From positions 27,091,339 to 27,155,338 of the forward strand of contig NC_053149.1 of the NCBI RefSeq assembly GCF_016808335.1: a stretch of DNA of 64,000 nt, written 5' to 3'. The number at the start of each line of letters is the position of its first letter. Position 1 is the first letter of the stretch. Under the pieces are notes generated by a model that worked only from the letters and a program-made list of their open reading frames with translations, did no database searches and was not told where the DNA came from. This stretch comes from Panicum virgatum. Taxonomy: Eukaryota > Streptophyta > Magnoliopsida > Poales > Poaceae. Shown here piece after piece: positions 44,613-56,013 of this stretch. The position numbers and the translations under genes are program-made.

Positions 44613-47600
44613 TCCACTCACGGTCCGCATGCCAGCTCCACGGCCCGCTCCACCCGCACACCACCCGCGCGCTTCAGCCGCAGCGACGCCCGCGCGCCTC
44701 CTCTCACTGACAGCCGGGCCCACGAGCCAGGCTCGTCTTCCCCTCCTCTCCCGGCCGCGCAACGGCCAGTCGCGATCCCCGCCCGAGAAACTCGCCGGTT
44801 TCCTTCTTGGGCGCGCACGCCGAGATCCCCGGCGCCCTCTTTAAACCGCCCCACGGACCTCCCTGCTCCCATCCGCAGCCGCCACGCCCAAACCCTAGCC
44901 GCTCCGCCATGCCATTGTTGCGCAGAGGTCTGCGCCGCCATAGACCCGCTTCTCCACCGCTTCCCAGACCCTGCAAAGCCCTGCGCCTGCTCCGCCTTGG
45001 CGCCTAGAGTCTCGCGGAGCTCCAGTTCCTCGAGTTCGGCCCTGCACGGCGTCGAATTTGCGCCTGACATTCGTCCTAGGTGAGACTCTGCGCCGTCGTG
45101 ATTACTCGTCGTCGGTGACGTTCGGACCGCCTTGACCCCATCACATCTGCACAGGACCAGCACGGATTTCCTCGACGAATCAGTAGGCCCGGAGGACCAC
45201 CGCCGCAGCCCGTTCACGAGCTCTGCCACTACCCGCCGCCCGGATCCCACCGCTGGCCATCCTGCGCTGCGACTCCGCCCAATCAAGGCCCTCAGTGAGC
45301 ACAAGCTCGGTCCCCTCTTCCTTTTGCACTTCTTGTCTTAGACCGTAGGCCGCATCCGAGCCCGGAACACGCACGCCGGCGTCTCACCGCCGCACCCGCT
45401 GCGGATCTCCCATGGCGGACCTCGCCACAGCACAACACAGCCACCACGCGACCCTGGTTCAGGTTCGCGCTCACTCAACACACGCATGCGCACCCTTTTG
45501 ACACCCATTTCCACCCCAGTTCGGCCGGCACGCCACACCCCAGCGGGCGCCATGGCCCAGCACCGCCCCCGCCGTCGCAACTGCGTCCCAAGGCCTCCCC
45601 GAACCCAGCTCAACCCTCTGGTGGATTACGCGTGATGCGTACTACCTCCCAGGCCAAACCGCAAGCTAAAATGAGCCCTGGAATGCCAGTTTGGCAAACG
45701 CCGGCGAGCCCCCGCGCAGCGTCGCCGCGGAATTTGGCTCCGGCGGCCCAGCGCCGCCGCCCGATTAGAACCCAACGGGCGAGATTAGATCAGATCCAGA
45801 TCGGGTCCAGATCGTCAGATCCAAAACCGACGGCCCTGATTAGACGATACCATTTCGGCCTGGCGCTTTTGCTAAAGAGTCCCTGAACTCTTTTGAAAAC
45901 AACCCGCGGTCCAAGCCTGTTCAAAAGAATTTACGGTTAAGTCCTGCTTTTAGCGTTTTACCCCCTGTGCTCTTTAGAATTAGAACCCGCAGTCCTGGCC
46001 GGTCAGTTTTGCGCGCTAGCCCCTGCAGCAAAGCGTTAATTACATTGTAGTCCCTGGTTTTTGCAGAAAACCCCCAGAAACTCTGTTTTTCTTATAGTTT
46101 AGCCCCTAGATCTTGTTTTAGCTCTAGATTTCACGTTTTAGCTCCATTTTAGGCGTTCTTTATGTCCACGCGATCGTTGTAACGTGTAGAATAGTTCTAG
46201 CTTAGTTTTGTTTGATGTTTTTATGTATTGTTGTACTGTTTCTTAGCATTTGCCTTTGGTTGCATGTATGTGTATGTGCTGGACCTTGTTTTGGCATTGC
46301 GATCATGAGTAGACGTTGATCCATCTGATGAGTACCAGGAGCCATCTTCAGAGCAGTTTGAGGAAGGAAAGTATAACATGAACAACACCTATCACTTTAA
46401 ATACAATTTCATACTGCATTTTAATACTGTATGCCTATAAGGACTTTCCTAGCCACTTTATATCCTTTATATATATCCTTTGGGTTACATTTTGGTTAGT
46501 TGTGCTAGGTGCTGCGCTATAACACACTTGGTCCTTTTTAATTAATTTGATTAATGGTATATGCAACTTAATTCTGGGAGTGGCCCGTTTGAGTGGCTCA
46601 CGTCTCGTTATAAAATGGTTTTGTTAGAAACATGGTTTAGGGGGCCAGCACAGTGCTTACTACTGGGTTGGCCACTCTCCATAAGGACCGGTTCATAGAG
46701 CGACAACCTGGGACAACAGCGCTACCACAAGACTGGAAAGGGACCGTCTTGGCGTAATAATTAGGTCTTTTTTGGTTTGGAGTAACTTACCTGCGGGTCA
46801 GGGGAGGTAAGCTTCAATGGTCCCTACTCCGGCTTGGTCTGTGCTTGGTCTGTGCACCTGTGTCTTGTACCCCCGTGACGTGGGCCCCATCATCGCCGAT
46901 CCACCCTCGCGGTTACTCCTTACCAACGAGATTCTTTGTAAAGGCCTCGAAGTGTGCTTGCTAGCCATCTCACCTACGGGAGTGTGATGAACAACTAGCG
47001 TAGCTCACGACTTGTGGGTAAAGATGTGCAACCTCTGCAGAGTGTAAAACTGGTATACTAGCCGTGCTCACGGTCATGAGCGGCCCAGATCCTCCTTTTG
47101 ATTAGTGGGGTTATCTTCCTTTGGTTAGGGGGTTTTCCCTGGGAGGCTTGGTTTGGTTTGGTTTGGTTTGGTTTGGTTCTCAGTAGTATCATAATTTAAT
47201 TTTGATTAATTACTATGTAACTGGGGTACGGTAATTCATCAACTTGTAGTAAATAGCTTTAATAAAATTTTGCCAAGACTAAAAGCTAATACAGTTGAGT
47301 CAGCCAACCTTAGAGCCTCATAGTTTGTGTTATACTTGTTGAGTACAGTTGTGTACTCACACTTGCCTTCTCAACTCTTTTTCCTCTTGCCCTTTTTGGG
47401 GATACTCTACTGCTGCTCAGTTCCTGCCGACGCGAGGGAGTTCACCTGGAGCTACCAAGAGTACGAGGACTTCTAGGCGTTCGTCTCCCAGTCGACGTCC
47501 CTGTGGCGCCCTGCTTCCGAGAGTTTCTTCGTATACGTATTTTACGCTTCCGCTGTATCAGACATTTTGTCATTAATGTAATAAATAACATTCGTACTCG

Positions 47601-47727
47601 CTTTATTATATCTTTTTACGTGATATGTGCTGTGATATATTGTTCATTCTGTTGTATATACGTGTGACTTTATCCTGGCACGTATATGATTGCTAGGTTT
47701 ATGTCCTTTTATAAACCGGGTGTTACA
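44613..47727 (+). repeat. 3' LTR of element F, second part
   Basis: Continues from 34941 after the MULE and its second target copy (44613-44623), matching 29245-32365 of the 5' LTR. It ends GGGTGTTACA at 47727. With the MULE removed, the LTR is about 3546 bp, against 3555 for the 5' LTR. A TTTGG-repeat stretch occurs at 47155-47177. Confidence 0.92.
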
Positions 47728-49560
47728 CTTGGTAGCAGTACCTTGTGCTAATGGGAACAAGGCTCAGTTCGCCGCCCAGCAGCTTCGTGGCACCGCTCGC
47801 ATTTGGTGGGATCACTATTGTGCTATGCAGCCTACTGGACATGTTATCTCTTGGGAGGAATTCCGGAATGCCTTTAGGACACATCACATTCCCGAGGGAC
47901 TGATTGGGAGGAAGTTGAATGAATTCTTGGCTTTGAATCAAGGAACCCGCACTGTTCTTCAGTATGCACAGGCCTTCAATCATTTGTGCCAGTACGCGGG
48001 CCATCATGCGGATACTGACGCCAAGAAGCGCGACCGTTTTCGTTGTGGCCTCAACACCAAGCTCAAGGAACGCCTGAACCTTGTTTAGCCAGATACTTAT
48101 AATGAGCTGGTCAACATGGCCATTACTCAAGAAGATTGTATCGCCGTTCATCGCGCCGAGAAGAAGCGAAAGGCACCAACGGGACCCTCGAGTGCTCAGT
48201 CACCAAGGTATCGTCTGGTGCAGAATACACCACCAAGAGCTCCACAGAGAAATGCCCCAACGGGCAGGTTTGTTTTTAGGCCGCCTCAGCAACAGGGAGG
48301 ATTCAGACCTTCAGTCTTTTAGCAGCCGCATCAGTTTAGCCCAAGGCCAAATGCCCCACAGTTCAATCGCGGGAACGGTGACAATCGATGTTTCAATTGC
48401 GGCAGTACTTCCCGTTTCGCCAAGAATTGCCCGCAACCCAAGAAGTCTTATCCAGGGCAGAACTCCAACCAAAATAACAAGGGCAAGGGCAAGAAGCAAA
48501 TGGTGCAAGTCCGACAGGGGCGAATTAATTTCACTACTCTTGCAGAGCTTCCCGAAGGAGCACCAATCATGTCGTGTATTTTTTCTATCAACAATAAACC
48601 CGCAGTCAGATTATTTGATTCTGGTGAAACTCATAGCTTTATAAGTGCCAAATTTGGAGCAAGGTTAGGATTGGATTTTTGTCATACCAAGAGATCTTAC
48701 ATGATAGCAACCCCTGGTGGGAAGATAGCTTCCTATCAAATCATTAGACACGTGCCAATTAAGTTGGGTAGCAAATTGATAAAGACAGAGTTGATCTTGT
48801 TGAACTTAGAAGGCATGGATGTTATTTTGGGCATGGATTGGATGACTAGACATAAAGTACTGTTAGATATCTCTTCCCGAGCTATTGAGATAGATTCACC
48901 TTATCAAGGAGCCACCATACTCTATCTGCCACAACGAGAGTGCTTCAACTCTTGTGCATATGCCATAAAAGAAATTAAAATTGATGATATTCATGTTGTG
49001 TGTGAGTATGCGGATGTATTTCCATATGACCTGCCTGGAATGCCCCCTGATAGAGATATCGAATTTGTTATCGAGCTTCAACCCGGTACCGCCCCTATTT
49101 ATAAGAGGTCATACCGTATGCCTCCAAATGAGTTGGCAGAATTGAAAATCCAACTTCAACACCTTCTTGACAAGGGTTTTATACGTCCAAGTCCTTCACC
49201 AAGGGGATGTCCAGCCCTGTTTGTGAAGAAGGACAACAGTTTGAGGCTATGTGTTGACTATCGACCACTCAATGCGGTCACTATTAAAAACAAGTATCAT
49301 CTTCCCCGCATTGATATCCTGTTTGATCAGTTAGCTGGAGCCAAGATTTTCTCTAAGATCGATCTTCGTTCTGATACCATCAAATAAAGATCAAGCTCTG
49401 TGACATTCCGAAAACAGCTTTCTCGACCAGATATGGACTCTATGAATATCTGGTTATGTCTTTTGGTCTTACCAATGCCCCGGCATACTTTATGTACCTG
49501 ATGAATTCAGTCTCCATGCCGGAGCTTGATAAATTCGTCGTGGTATTCATCGACGACATG
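47728..49560 (+). pseudogene. gag-protease-RT of element E, C-terminal gag onward
   Basis: Continuation of E's gag after F, one frame to 49387: gag core (ARIWWDHY, RTHHIPEGL, LALNQGTRTVLQYAQ), zinc knuckle at 48389 onward with the His of CCHC replaced by Arg ([14 protein letters not shown]), protease with DSGETHSFI in place of DSGATHSFI, then RT ([47 protein letters not shown]). TAG stops are at 48086-48088 and 48320-48322, and a TAA at 49385-49387 follows a frameshift. RT sequence goes on in another frame to the catalytic FIDD at about 49547-49558, where it stops at a deletion. Confidence 0.9.
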
Positions 49561-49846
49561 TCTCAAAGTGCCCACTGAGATAATTAAACCACAAGATATC
49601 GAAATTGAACCCGATCTATCTTATGCTGAATATCCAATCAAAGTTCTTAACACCAAAGAAAGAAGTACCAGAAGGGAGAAAGTTAAAATGTACAAAATCC
49701 AGTGGAATCATCATACTGAGGAAGAAGCCACTTGGGAGACTGAAACTTATCTCCAAAGAAATTTTCCCGACTTTCTTAGAACCAATCCAGGTACCAAATC
49801 TTTCCATCCTTTTCTTCCTGTAATCTCGGGGCGAGATTCCTTTTAG
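49559..49846 (+). pseudogene. Integrase C-terminus and chromodomain of element E
   Basis: Joined directly to the RT active site by a deletion that removed the rest of RT, RNase H and most of integrase. It encodes [29 protein letters not shown] and YKIQWNHHTEEEATWETE: the chromodomain (aromatic YKIQW and W) found at the end of Tekay-type integrase and thought to target heterochromatin. Ends TAG at 49844-49846. Confidence 0.88.
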
Positions 49847-49857
49847 GGGGGGAAGGC
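49840..49857 (+). other. Polypurine tract of element E
   Basis: TTTTAGGGGGGGAAGGC directly before the 3' LTR start TGTGACACC at 49858. Confidence 0.85.
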
Positions 49858-52800
49858 TGTGACACCCTAGGTGTCTGCACAGTAGAACTGTATTTATTTT
49901 ATGCATCATGTGCTTAAATTGTGGGAGCAAGGGTCTTATTTTAAAAATATAAGGTAAATATGATTTGATGCAAGGTCCTTTCTATAATTTAATTTGAATA
50001 GGGTGTGCAAATGTTGCTTTTGTGGAGGGTTTATTTGCAAAATTCAGTGCAATCATTACATGGCAGAAAATTTTACATTTCAGTCTAAATTTAAGGTGAA
50101 TTTGCTTTGGAAAAGACAAAAGTCCATTAAATTCAAAATCATTTCCATGTTTTCAAAATAACTATTTAACCTTTGATCAAATCAATTTTTGCACAACACC
50201 AAAGTTGTAGATCTTGAAAAGTTGAACAACTTTCATGTTGGGTACTTTTTCATTTGAGCCCTAGCTTAGGAGTTATTTTTTTTACAGTAAGATCCCTGAA
50301 TTTTTCAAAAATTACATACAAGTGTAGCAGTCATCTCCCACCTCTCTCCCTCTCTGCTTCGCTCTGCTTCCGGCGCAGTGCAGCGCCACCCGCCACCGAG
50401 GAGGACCGCAGGCCACCTCTTGCTGCTCCACCGCCACACGCGGCACCCCCGCGACCTCCTGGCCCCACTCCACCCCGCCCTAGATCCCTCTTCCCCTTGC
50501 CACGCCGCCCAGTCGAGCTCCGCGGCCGCCACCTCGCCGCCGCCGTGGCGAGCTCGGAAAAGAGCCCGGCTTCCCCATCTCTCACGCGCCTCAGCACCAG
50601 GAGAATCCCCGCAACCCATTCCCCTCACTACCTCGCCAGTTCCCCGCCCCCAAACCCCAGAACACCGCCGCCATCCACCCGAACGCCGGCGAGCTCGAGC
50701 TCACCGTCGACCCGCCATTCCAGACCTCCTCCGCCCACGCAGACCCCGCCATCAGCTCCACCTCGCTCTCGCGCAGCTCCCCGACCGCTCCTCGTCGCCT
50801 ATCCTCCACCAGAACCCCCTCGCCGCCGATCCCGTACGCCGACCGCCCTACTCGCCGTCGACGAACCTCCTCCGGCCGCCGCCTCCTCGACCCAAACCCA
50901 TCAGCAGGTAGCGCTTGGCACCCTGAGGCTCCACAGCCCCTCCACCCTCGCCGCCGATAACCAGAGCCGCCGGAATCGGCCGGTCAAACTCCTCTCTCTG
51001 CTCTGACTCCGGCCAAGGGCCTATTTGCAAGCATATTTTTCTTTCTAGGGGCCTATCTACAAGATTCCAGTCCTTTCCCTTTTGTTTCTAGGCTGAACTT
51101 TGAAAATACCTAGAAATTCGTAGAAAATCAGAAAATACAAATCCAAATGTTTTGGAATCCTTGTTACAAGGCCTACAAGTTTTGTTACATACACATCTTC
51201 AGTTTTGGCCTGCATATTAATCCAAGAAAAAGAATAGAATAAATAGGCTTTAATTGTTCTAGGAGTTGTACTCAGTAACTTCATGTGATTTTTGGCTAGA
51301 ATGTATCTTGAAGTGTTACTAGTGCCTGGTAAAAATTTGAAATCTTTTTGACATCATTAACTTGGTCAAAGTTTCAAGATTCATAGATCTACTAGTTTTG
51401 CTAATGTATTTATGCTGGTAGAAATATTAATGTTATGTGTTTGAAACTTTTTCCATGCATGCATGTCACTAAAGCCTTGCTGTTGTGCAAGTTTGAGAAA
51501 TTTTAGATCTGTTTAGCTATATCTTTTATTTAATACTTGTTAAGTAGGCTTTAATTGTGATAAATAGTTTCTTTGCTTCGAAAAATCTGAGAATATTTGT
51601 GGAACTCTATTTTGGTCATATGTTCATGTCTGTAAAATTTAGAATCCAGAATTGTCATAGAACTTTCTGTACTAATTAGTTTTGCCATATGTGGTTTAAT
51701 TTTGTCAAAATTATTACTTCTGTTTTATGCCTAAATAAATTCTGACAAATTTATAGTACATTCATAAGTATATGAAGCCTGTTCTGAGAAATTTTGAGCT
51801 TCATAAGTGTTACAGTTTGTTCTGTAGAATTTAATCTTATTCTAGGTGCTGTCTGAGTAAATGTTTTATTCTGAATAATTGGCTGCATGAAATGGTATGA
51901 AATTTACAGGATATATTTCTCTCTGTACTTCCTATTTGAAGTAATTTTTCTGAATTTAACTGCTGTTTATGTGCTGAGTTATTTATTTCTTAGCAAACCA
52001 TGATTTATTTGCTATATAAGCTAACTAAAACTTACTTTGTGAAGATAATCAAGCTGTCTTGTGAGGTTAATCATGTTGTTTTGTGTAGTAAGATATGTTA
52101 AATAACTACTCTATAAATGATTGCCCATATACTAAGTTTTGATTAATATTTGTTAGACTGCAACTTTATCGCAAAGTGTGTATGTTTGTAATGCCGTTTC
52201 TTGCATCACATATAGATACGATTGTTCTAGCGGACGGAACGTACGAGCTGATCCCGGATTTCGAAGGAGCTGATCAAGAAGCCCAGGTGAACGCCGCTAT
52301 ACTGATTGAAGACCCGGACCAAAGTCCGGAAGAGCCCAAGGCTGATCTAGCTAGTGACTACCGCGAAGGCAAGCCCCGGACATAAACCCAGTATTTCAAA
52401 TTATGCACTTTATGTACTATTTACTTGTGCATTTACAGTTCTAAGGATTTGAATTGAAACCCTAGATGCATGATCCTAGGAACCTATGTACTGAACACCA
52501 GACTTGAGTTCGAGTAACTGCTATGCTTATAGGACCGGTAAAAGTCGAGTGATTGTCTATCACTCGCGAGCTTAATAGGAGTTGCTTGTTTACTTTCTGC
52601 AATCACTATAAGGACGTCGGACGGGGTCCTGTTCGATATCATGACCTTGGGTGAGACCCCGTCTGTATTGATGAATTCTGCTAAGGTCGCGGTGTGTGGT
52701 AGCGGTGGTTAAGTGTTTGAACGTACTAGCCACATGCCGTAAATATGGTACGTGGTAAGCGTAGTAGCTGATCGGACCGATAAGTGGATATACCTTTCAC

Positions 52801-53802
52801 TCTCTCTTAGAGATAGATTTTTATGTTTATGTTGCGCAACACCACGGGTGCAGGGAGGAAGTTGGTGCCTGTAGTCGGGGAGAGTGACCCTATCCACAGG
52901 CCGGAATGAAAGGTCAACGGTTGTTTGGGAATGACCCGACGGTGTTCCAAACGTGTGTGTTAGGTTTACCTTGCAAGGTTGGAAATCCGATTAGAATCAT
53001 CCGTCTCTCGCGGATATTGAGACTACTTGATCCCTTTGCCACACAGAGTAATAAGAGTAATATTATTATGATCAATCTTGATGTTTGACTAAAGTTCTAC
53101 CATGGTTGATTAGAAGTAGTTGCTTACATAGAATGGTTAATCAACTAGAATGTTGAAAGCTAAAATGAGAAATTAAGGACCTACTCTTTATTGCTTTTCA
53201 GCAAAAGGAAAACCAGAGCCTTACAAAACCCTGCATAGTCTAGCTAAGTGGACTAAGTATATCCGTTGACGGTTAAGTCTTGCTGAGTATTAGTATACTC
53301 AGCCTTGCTGTTGAATCCTGTTTCAGGTATGAGTTTTGAGGACCAGACCGCTAGTCTGACTTGGCCCTACTATTTGCCCCCTTGCTGGTCCGTAGAGTTG
53401 GATCCGTCTCCGGCCGGCAATGACCCCGACGAGTGATACCTTGCTTGGGCTAGCTTGGTATACTTTTGTGATGTGTTGTAGCCATCATGTTTTCTTTCCG
53501 CTGCTTAACTCTAAACTTTTAAACTTATGTTTTGTATAATGTTTTACTGAGGTTGTATTTGTAATAATACTTTGAACTTGTTGTAATAACTGCTATGCCT
53601 GTGTTGTAAAATATATGGTTGTGATATCTCTGGACTCGCATTCGTGCAGGGTATGCTTGTTCGATCCGAGATCCGGTGGTTGTATCGGGATGTTACCTGA
53701 CAGACCAAGAATTGTTCCGTTTGAAGTGCGTTTGAGTCGGTGTTGCCTTTATGGTGATGGCCAGCGCACTTGAGTCGGGATAATTCAGGTGGTTCTGCCA
53801 CA
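49858..53802 (+). repeat. 3' LTR of element E
   Basis: 3945 bp, TGTGACACCC to GCCACA. It holds two segments absent from the 5' LTR: a GC-rich one (about 50680-50870) and one at about 52190-52440 with a 69-codon ORF (52176-52385, acidic, YELIPDFEGADQEAQVNAAI). GAGTATTAGTATACTC at 53285-53300 is a palindrome. The Pro/Arg-rich 250-codon ORF at 50254-51006 is judged non-genic. Confidence 0.88.
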
Positions 53803-53907
53803 CCGTCCACCCGAGTCCCATCACCACCGACGGGAGGCACGTTACCTGCAAGTCTACAGAGTAGATCGACGCGTGGCTCAACGGCCGACCTGGCCATGGC
53901 GCCTGGC

Positions 53908-54281
53908 TATAAAAGCCAGCGAGCCCGACATCTCTCGGTGCAACAGAAGCTCAGGTACACATGCCCCAGCCCGAGCTCCTTAATCTCTTCTCCCTTCCTT
54001 GAGTTTCTTTACTTAATTGAGCTCTTTTGAGTTGATTAAGTAGAGGACTCAAGTGCTAGCTCGCCCCCAAAATAAAATTTGAGTAGTAATTAGTGAAGTT
54101 CATAAACTGTAAAACACAAAAATATTTCCCTTCTAAATAAATTCATGGCTTGCTGAACGTTGAACGTTTGTGGTGGTTTGACGCCCCGCAAGAATGACTA
54201 ACAACTAACGACTAATGTTGACCCTCCTCTTAATTTCTTGTTTCCTTCGGGTATTGCTCGTATTGACCTTTTGCAGGCACC
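53908..54281 (+). promoter_or_regulatory. Internal TATA promoter and leader intron of element C's ORF
   Basis: TATAAAAG at 53908-53915; donor AAGCTCAG|GTACAC with GT at 53955; 322-nt intron; acceptor TTTTGCAG ending at 54276; then GCACC and the ATG at 54282. Element B has all of these in the same order and spacing. The short first exon would begin near 53938. Promoter use is inferred. Confidence 0.65.
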
Positions 54282-55973
54282 ATGATAACTCGAGCCAAAG
54301 AGAAGGTCAAGAAGGCATTCTCGAGAAGGTCGAGAAGCTCGCAGAGTTCCTCTTCTTCTTGGGATAACATGTCGGTCGAATCCAGTCACCGCTCACACGC
54401 ATCCCGAGAAAAAGAAGAAATTCCCACAGTCCCAAGAAGCCGCTTCCGCATCAGGATCTTGACTATGGGCAAGCAGATCGTTTTCAAGAACGACTACGAG
54501 CGGCAAGCACTCGAGCTGCTGAAGAGGCAAACCTATGCCCATGACAAGAGGTTCGAAACCCGCTTCCTCATCACGATGGGACTTTTGCAAGACATGAACC
54601 AAGCCTTCACCACCGTCGGATGGGAGAACTTCACCGACATCGTCGAGCCAGATTCGCATCTCTTGACCATGGAATTTCTTATGTCTCTTACCGTTGAAGA
54701 TACCAGCACCGAAACTAAAGTTTACTTTCGGATCTTTAATGAACAACTTGAAATGACTCTCCAACAGTTTAGTGTCGCTTTGGATTTTAATAAAAGATGC
54801 ATCTTAGACCCCAACACACTGGTTGAGCGTTATCAGTATGACCGTAGCTCTTGGTGGAGTGAAATCTCTAATGAACCCGTGAGTAGTAAGAACAGCATAG
54901 TCTCAATTCATAATCCTATTCTGAGGTTTCTTGCCAAGTGGCTCGCCATGGTTGTGCATTCTCGCACAGACCTTCACCTCTGCAGCTTGCCTGAGCTGCA
55001 GTGTCTGTACGCTATGGCGAACAAGAATCGCTTTTCGCCCATCCGGGGCATGCTTGCTCATTGGTAGCAGATGATTACGGCCAAAAGCCCCATCGACAAA
55101 ACCCCACTGGTCACCCGAGTGGCGAGGTATGTCGAAGCGATGGAAGGCGCCGAAGTCACCTTCTTGCCTGAGACAGAGGCATACAGATACGAGGTCGGTC
55201 TTGAGCATTTTGTGCAAGGGCACATGATGCGGGAAGGGCCAGGAAATTCTCTCTTTATGTGTTACCCCGGGTACGATAGGGAGATCGAGCTTCCATGCCC
55301 GAGACTCTCTCTCTACTCGGTGAAAAGTCTGACATTGCAGATGGAGAAAAGAGAACCCGCACGACAGAGTGTTGCGGGTCCACAGACGAGGAGCAGAACC
55401 CGGCGCGGGCAGGACAGAGCAGGTCCATCACGACGGACACCCCCGGTCCATGCTTCGGCACAGCCGGGGCTATCCACGGAGAACATGAGCTTCGAGGAGG
55501 TGTACGGGCATTACAACTATGACCCGCATCAGGCCGGCAGCAGCAGATTCGCCGGTGGACAAGGACGGTACTACCTCACAGGTATGCATTCGCCTTATGG
55601 TCCACAGGTCGGCCCCTCATCGTCAGCATGCTTCAACTATGAGGACCCGTTTCTTCGGAGCATCACGGACCTTTCGAACCACATCAGCACACTTGGTACA
55701 CAGCAGTAGGAGATGCAGGACACGATGGCACACAATACACAGCTCACCCAGGAGAGCTGGGGGTTGACCTCCGCCTTGCAGTATGACGTCTCGAACGTCT
55801 TCATCCACCTTGGGCTCGACTATCAGCAATCCCAGCCGTACCAGCCGTACCAGCCGTCCGAACAGAACAACGACAACGACGAGGAGGAGAACAATGACGA
55901 CAATGAGGAGGACAAGGATGATGACGAGGAGGACCCCGACGAGGGAGAGCAGGACTCCGACAAGGAGGACTGA
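54282..55973 (+). pseudogene. Athila env-position ORF of element C
   Basis: 563 codons from ATG 54282 to TGA 55971-55973 in one frame, with TAG stops at 55065-55067 and 55707-55709; element B has CAG at both. Layout: basic Ser/Arg-rich N-terminus (residues 1-45), conserved Athila ORF-1-type core (about 60-330; TMEFLMSLTVEDTSTETKVY, SSWWSEI, LCSLPELQCLYAMA), a Gly/Pro/Tyr-rich linker, and an acidic tail of Asn/Asp/Glu runs (about 525-563). I see no signal peptide or clear membrane helix. Known as env-like by position in Athila; an envelope function is not supported here. Likely expressed from the upstream internal promoter. Confidence 0.82.
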
Positions 55974-55982
55974 GCTTCATCG

Positions 55983-56013
55983 AAGCTTGGGGGGTCACAC
56001 CGCCAGGTAAGTC
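55983..56013 (+). promoter_or_regulatory. Second AAGCTT-G tract plus splice donor in element C
   Basis: AAGCTTGGGGGG at 55983-55994, the same word as the polypurine tract at 57351, followed by GCCAG|GTAAGTC (GT at 56007). Element D has the same pair at 62700-62660. It lies 10 nt after the ORF stop. It may be a central-type polypurine tract and/or a donor; function inferred. Confidence 0.55.

Larger units (their letters stand above)
28811..47727 (+). mobile_element. Element F: gag-protease LTR retrotransposon with very long LTRs
   Basis: Plus-strand element inserted in E's gag. It has 3.55 kb LTRs starting TGTAACACCC and ending GGGTGTTACA, a tRNA-iMet primer site and only 2.1 kb of internal sequence. 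There is no RT catalytic core, RNase H or integrase, so it is non-autonomous. Its 3' LTR contains the MULE G. Flanking bases CATGC (28806-28810) and CTTGG (47728-47732) match at three of five positions, suggesting a decayed target duplication. Confidence 0.85.
22112..53802 (+). mobile_element. Element E: Tekay/Del-type chromovirus, interrupted and deleted
   Basis: Plus-strand Ty3/gypsy chromovirus with a tRNA-iMet primer site, an extra ORF before gag, gag-protease-RT, and a chromodomain C-terminus. Most of pol is deleted at about 49558. Element F (28811-47727) lies within gag. The LTRs differ in length (3485 and 3945 bp) and there is no target duplication (ACCCC at left, CCGTC at right), although both flanks are Athila sequence. 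The pair of LTRs may therefore come from two different insertions. Confidence 0.85.
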
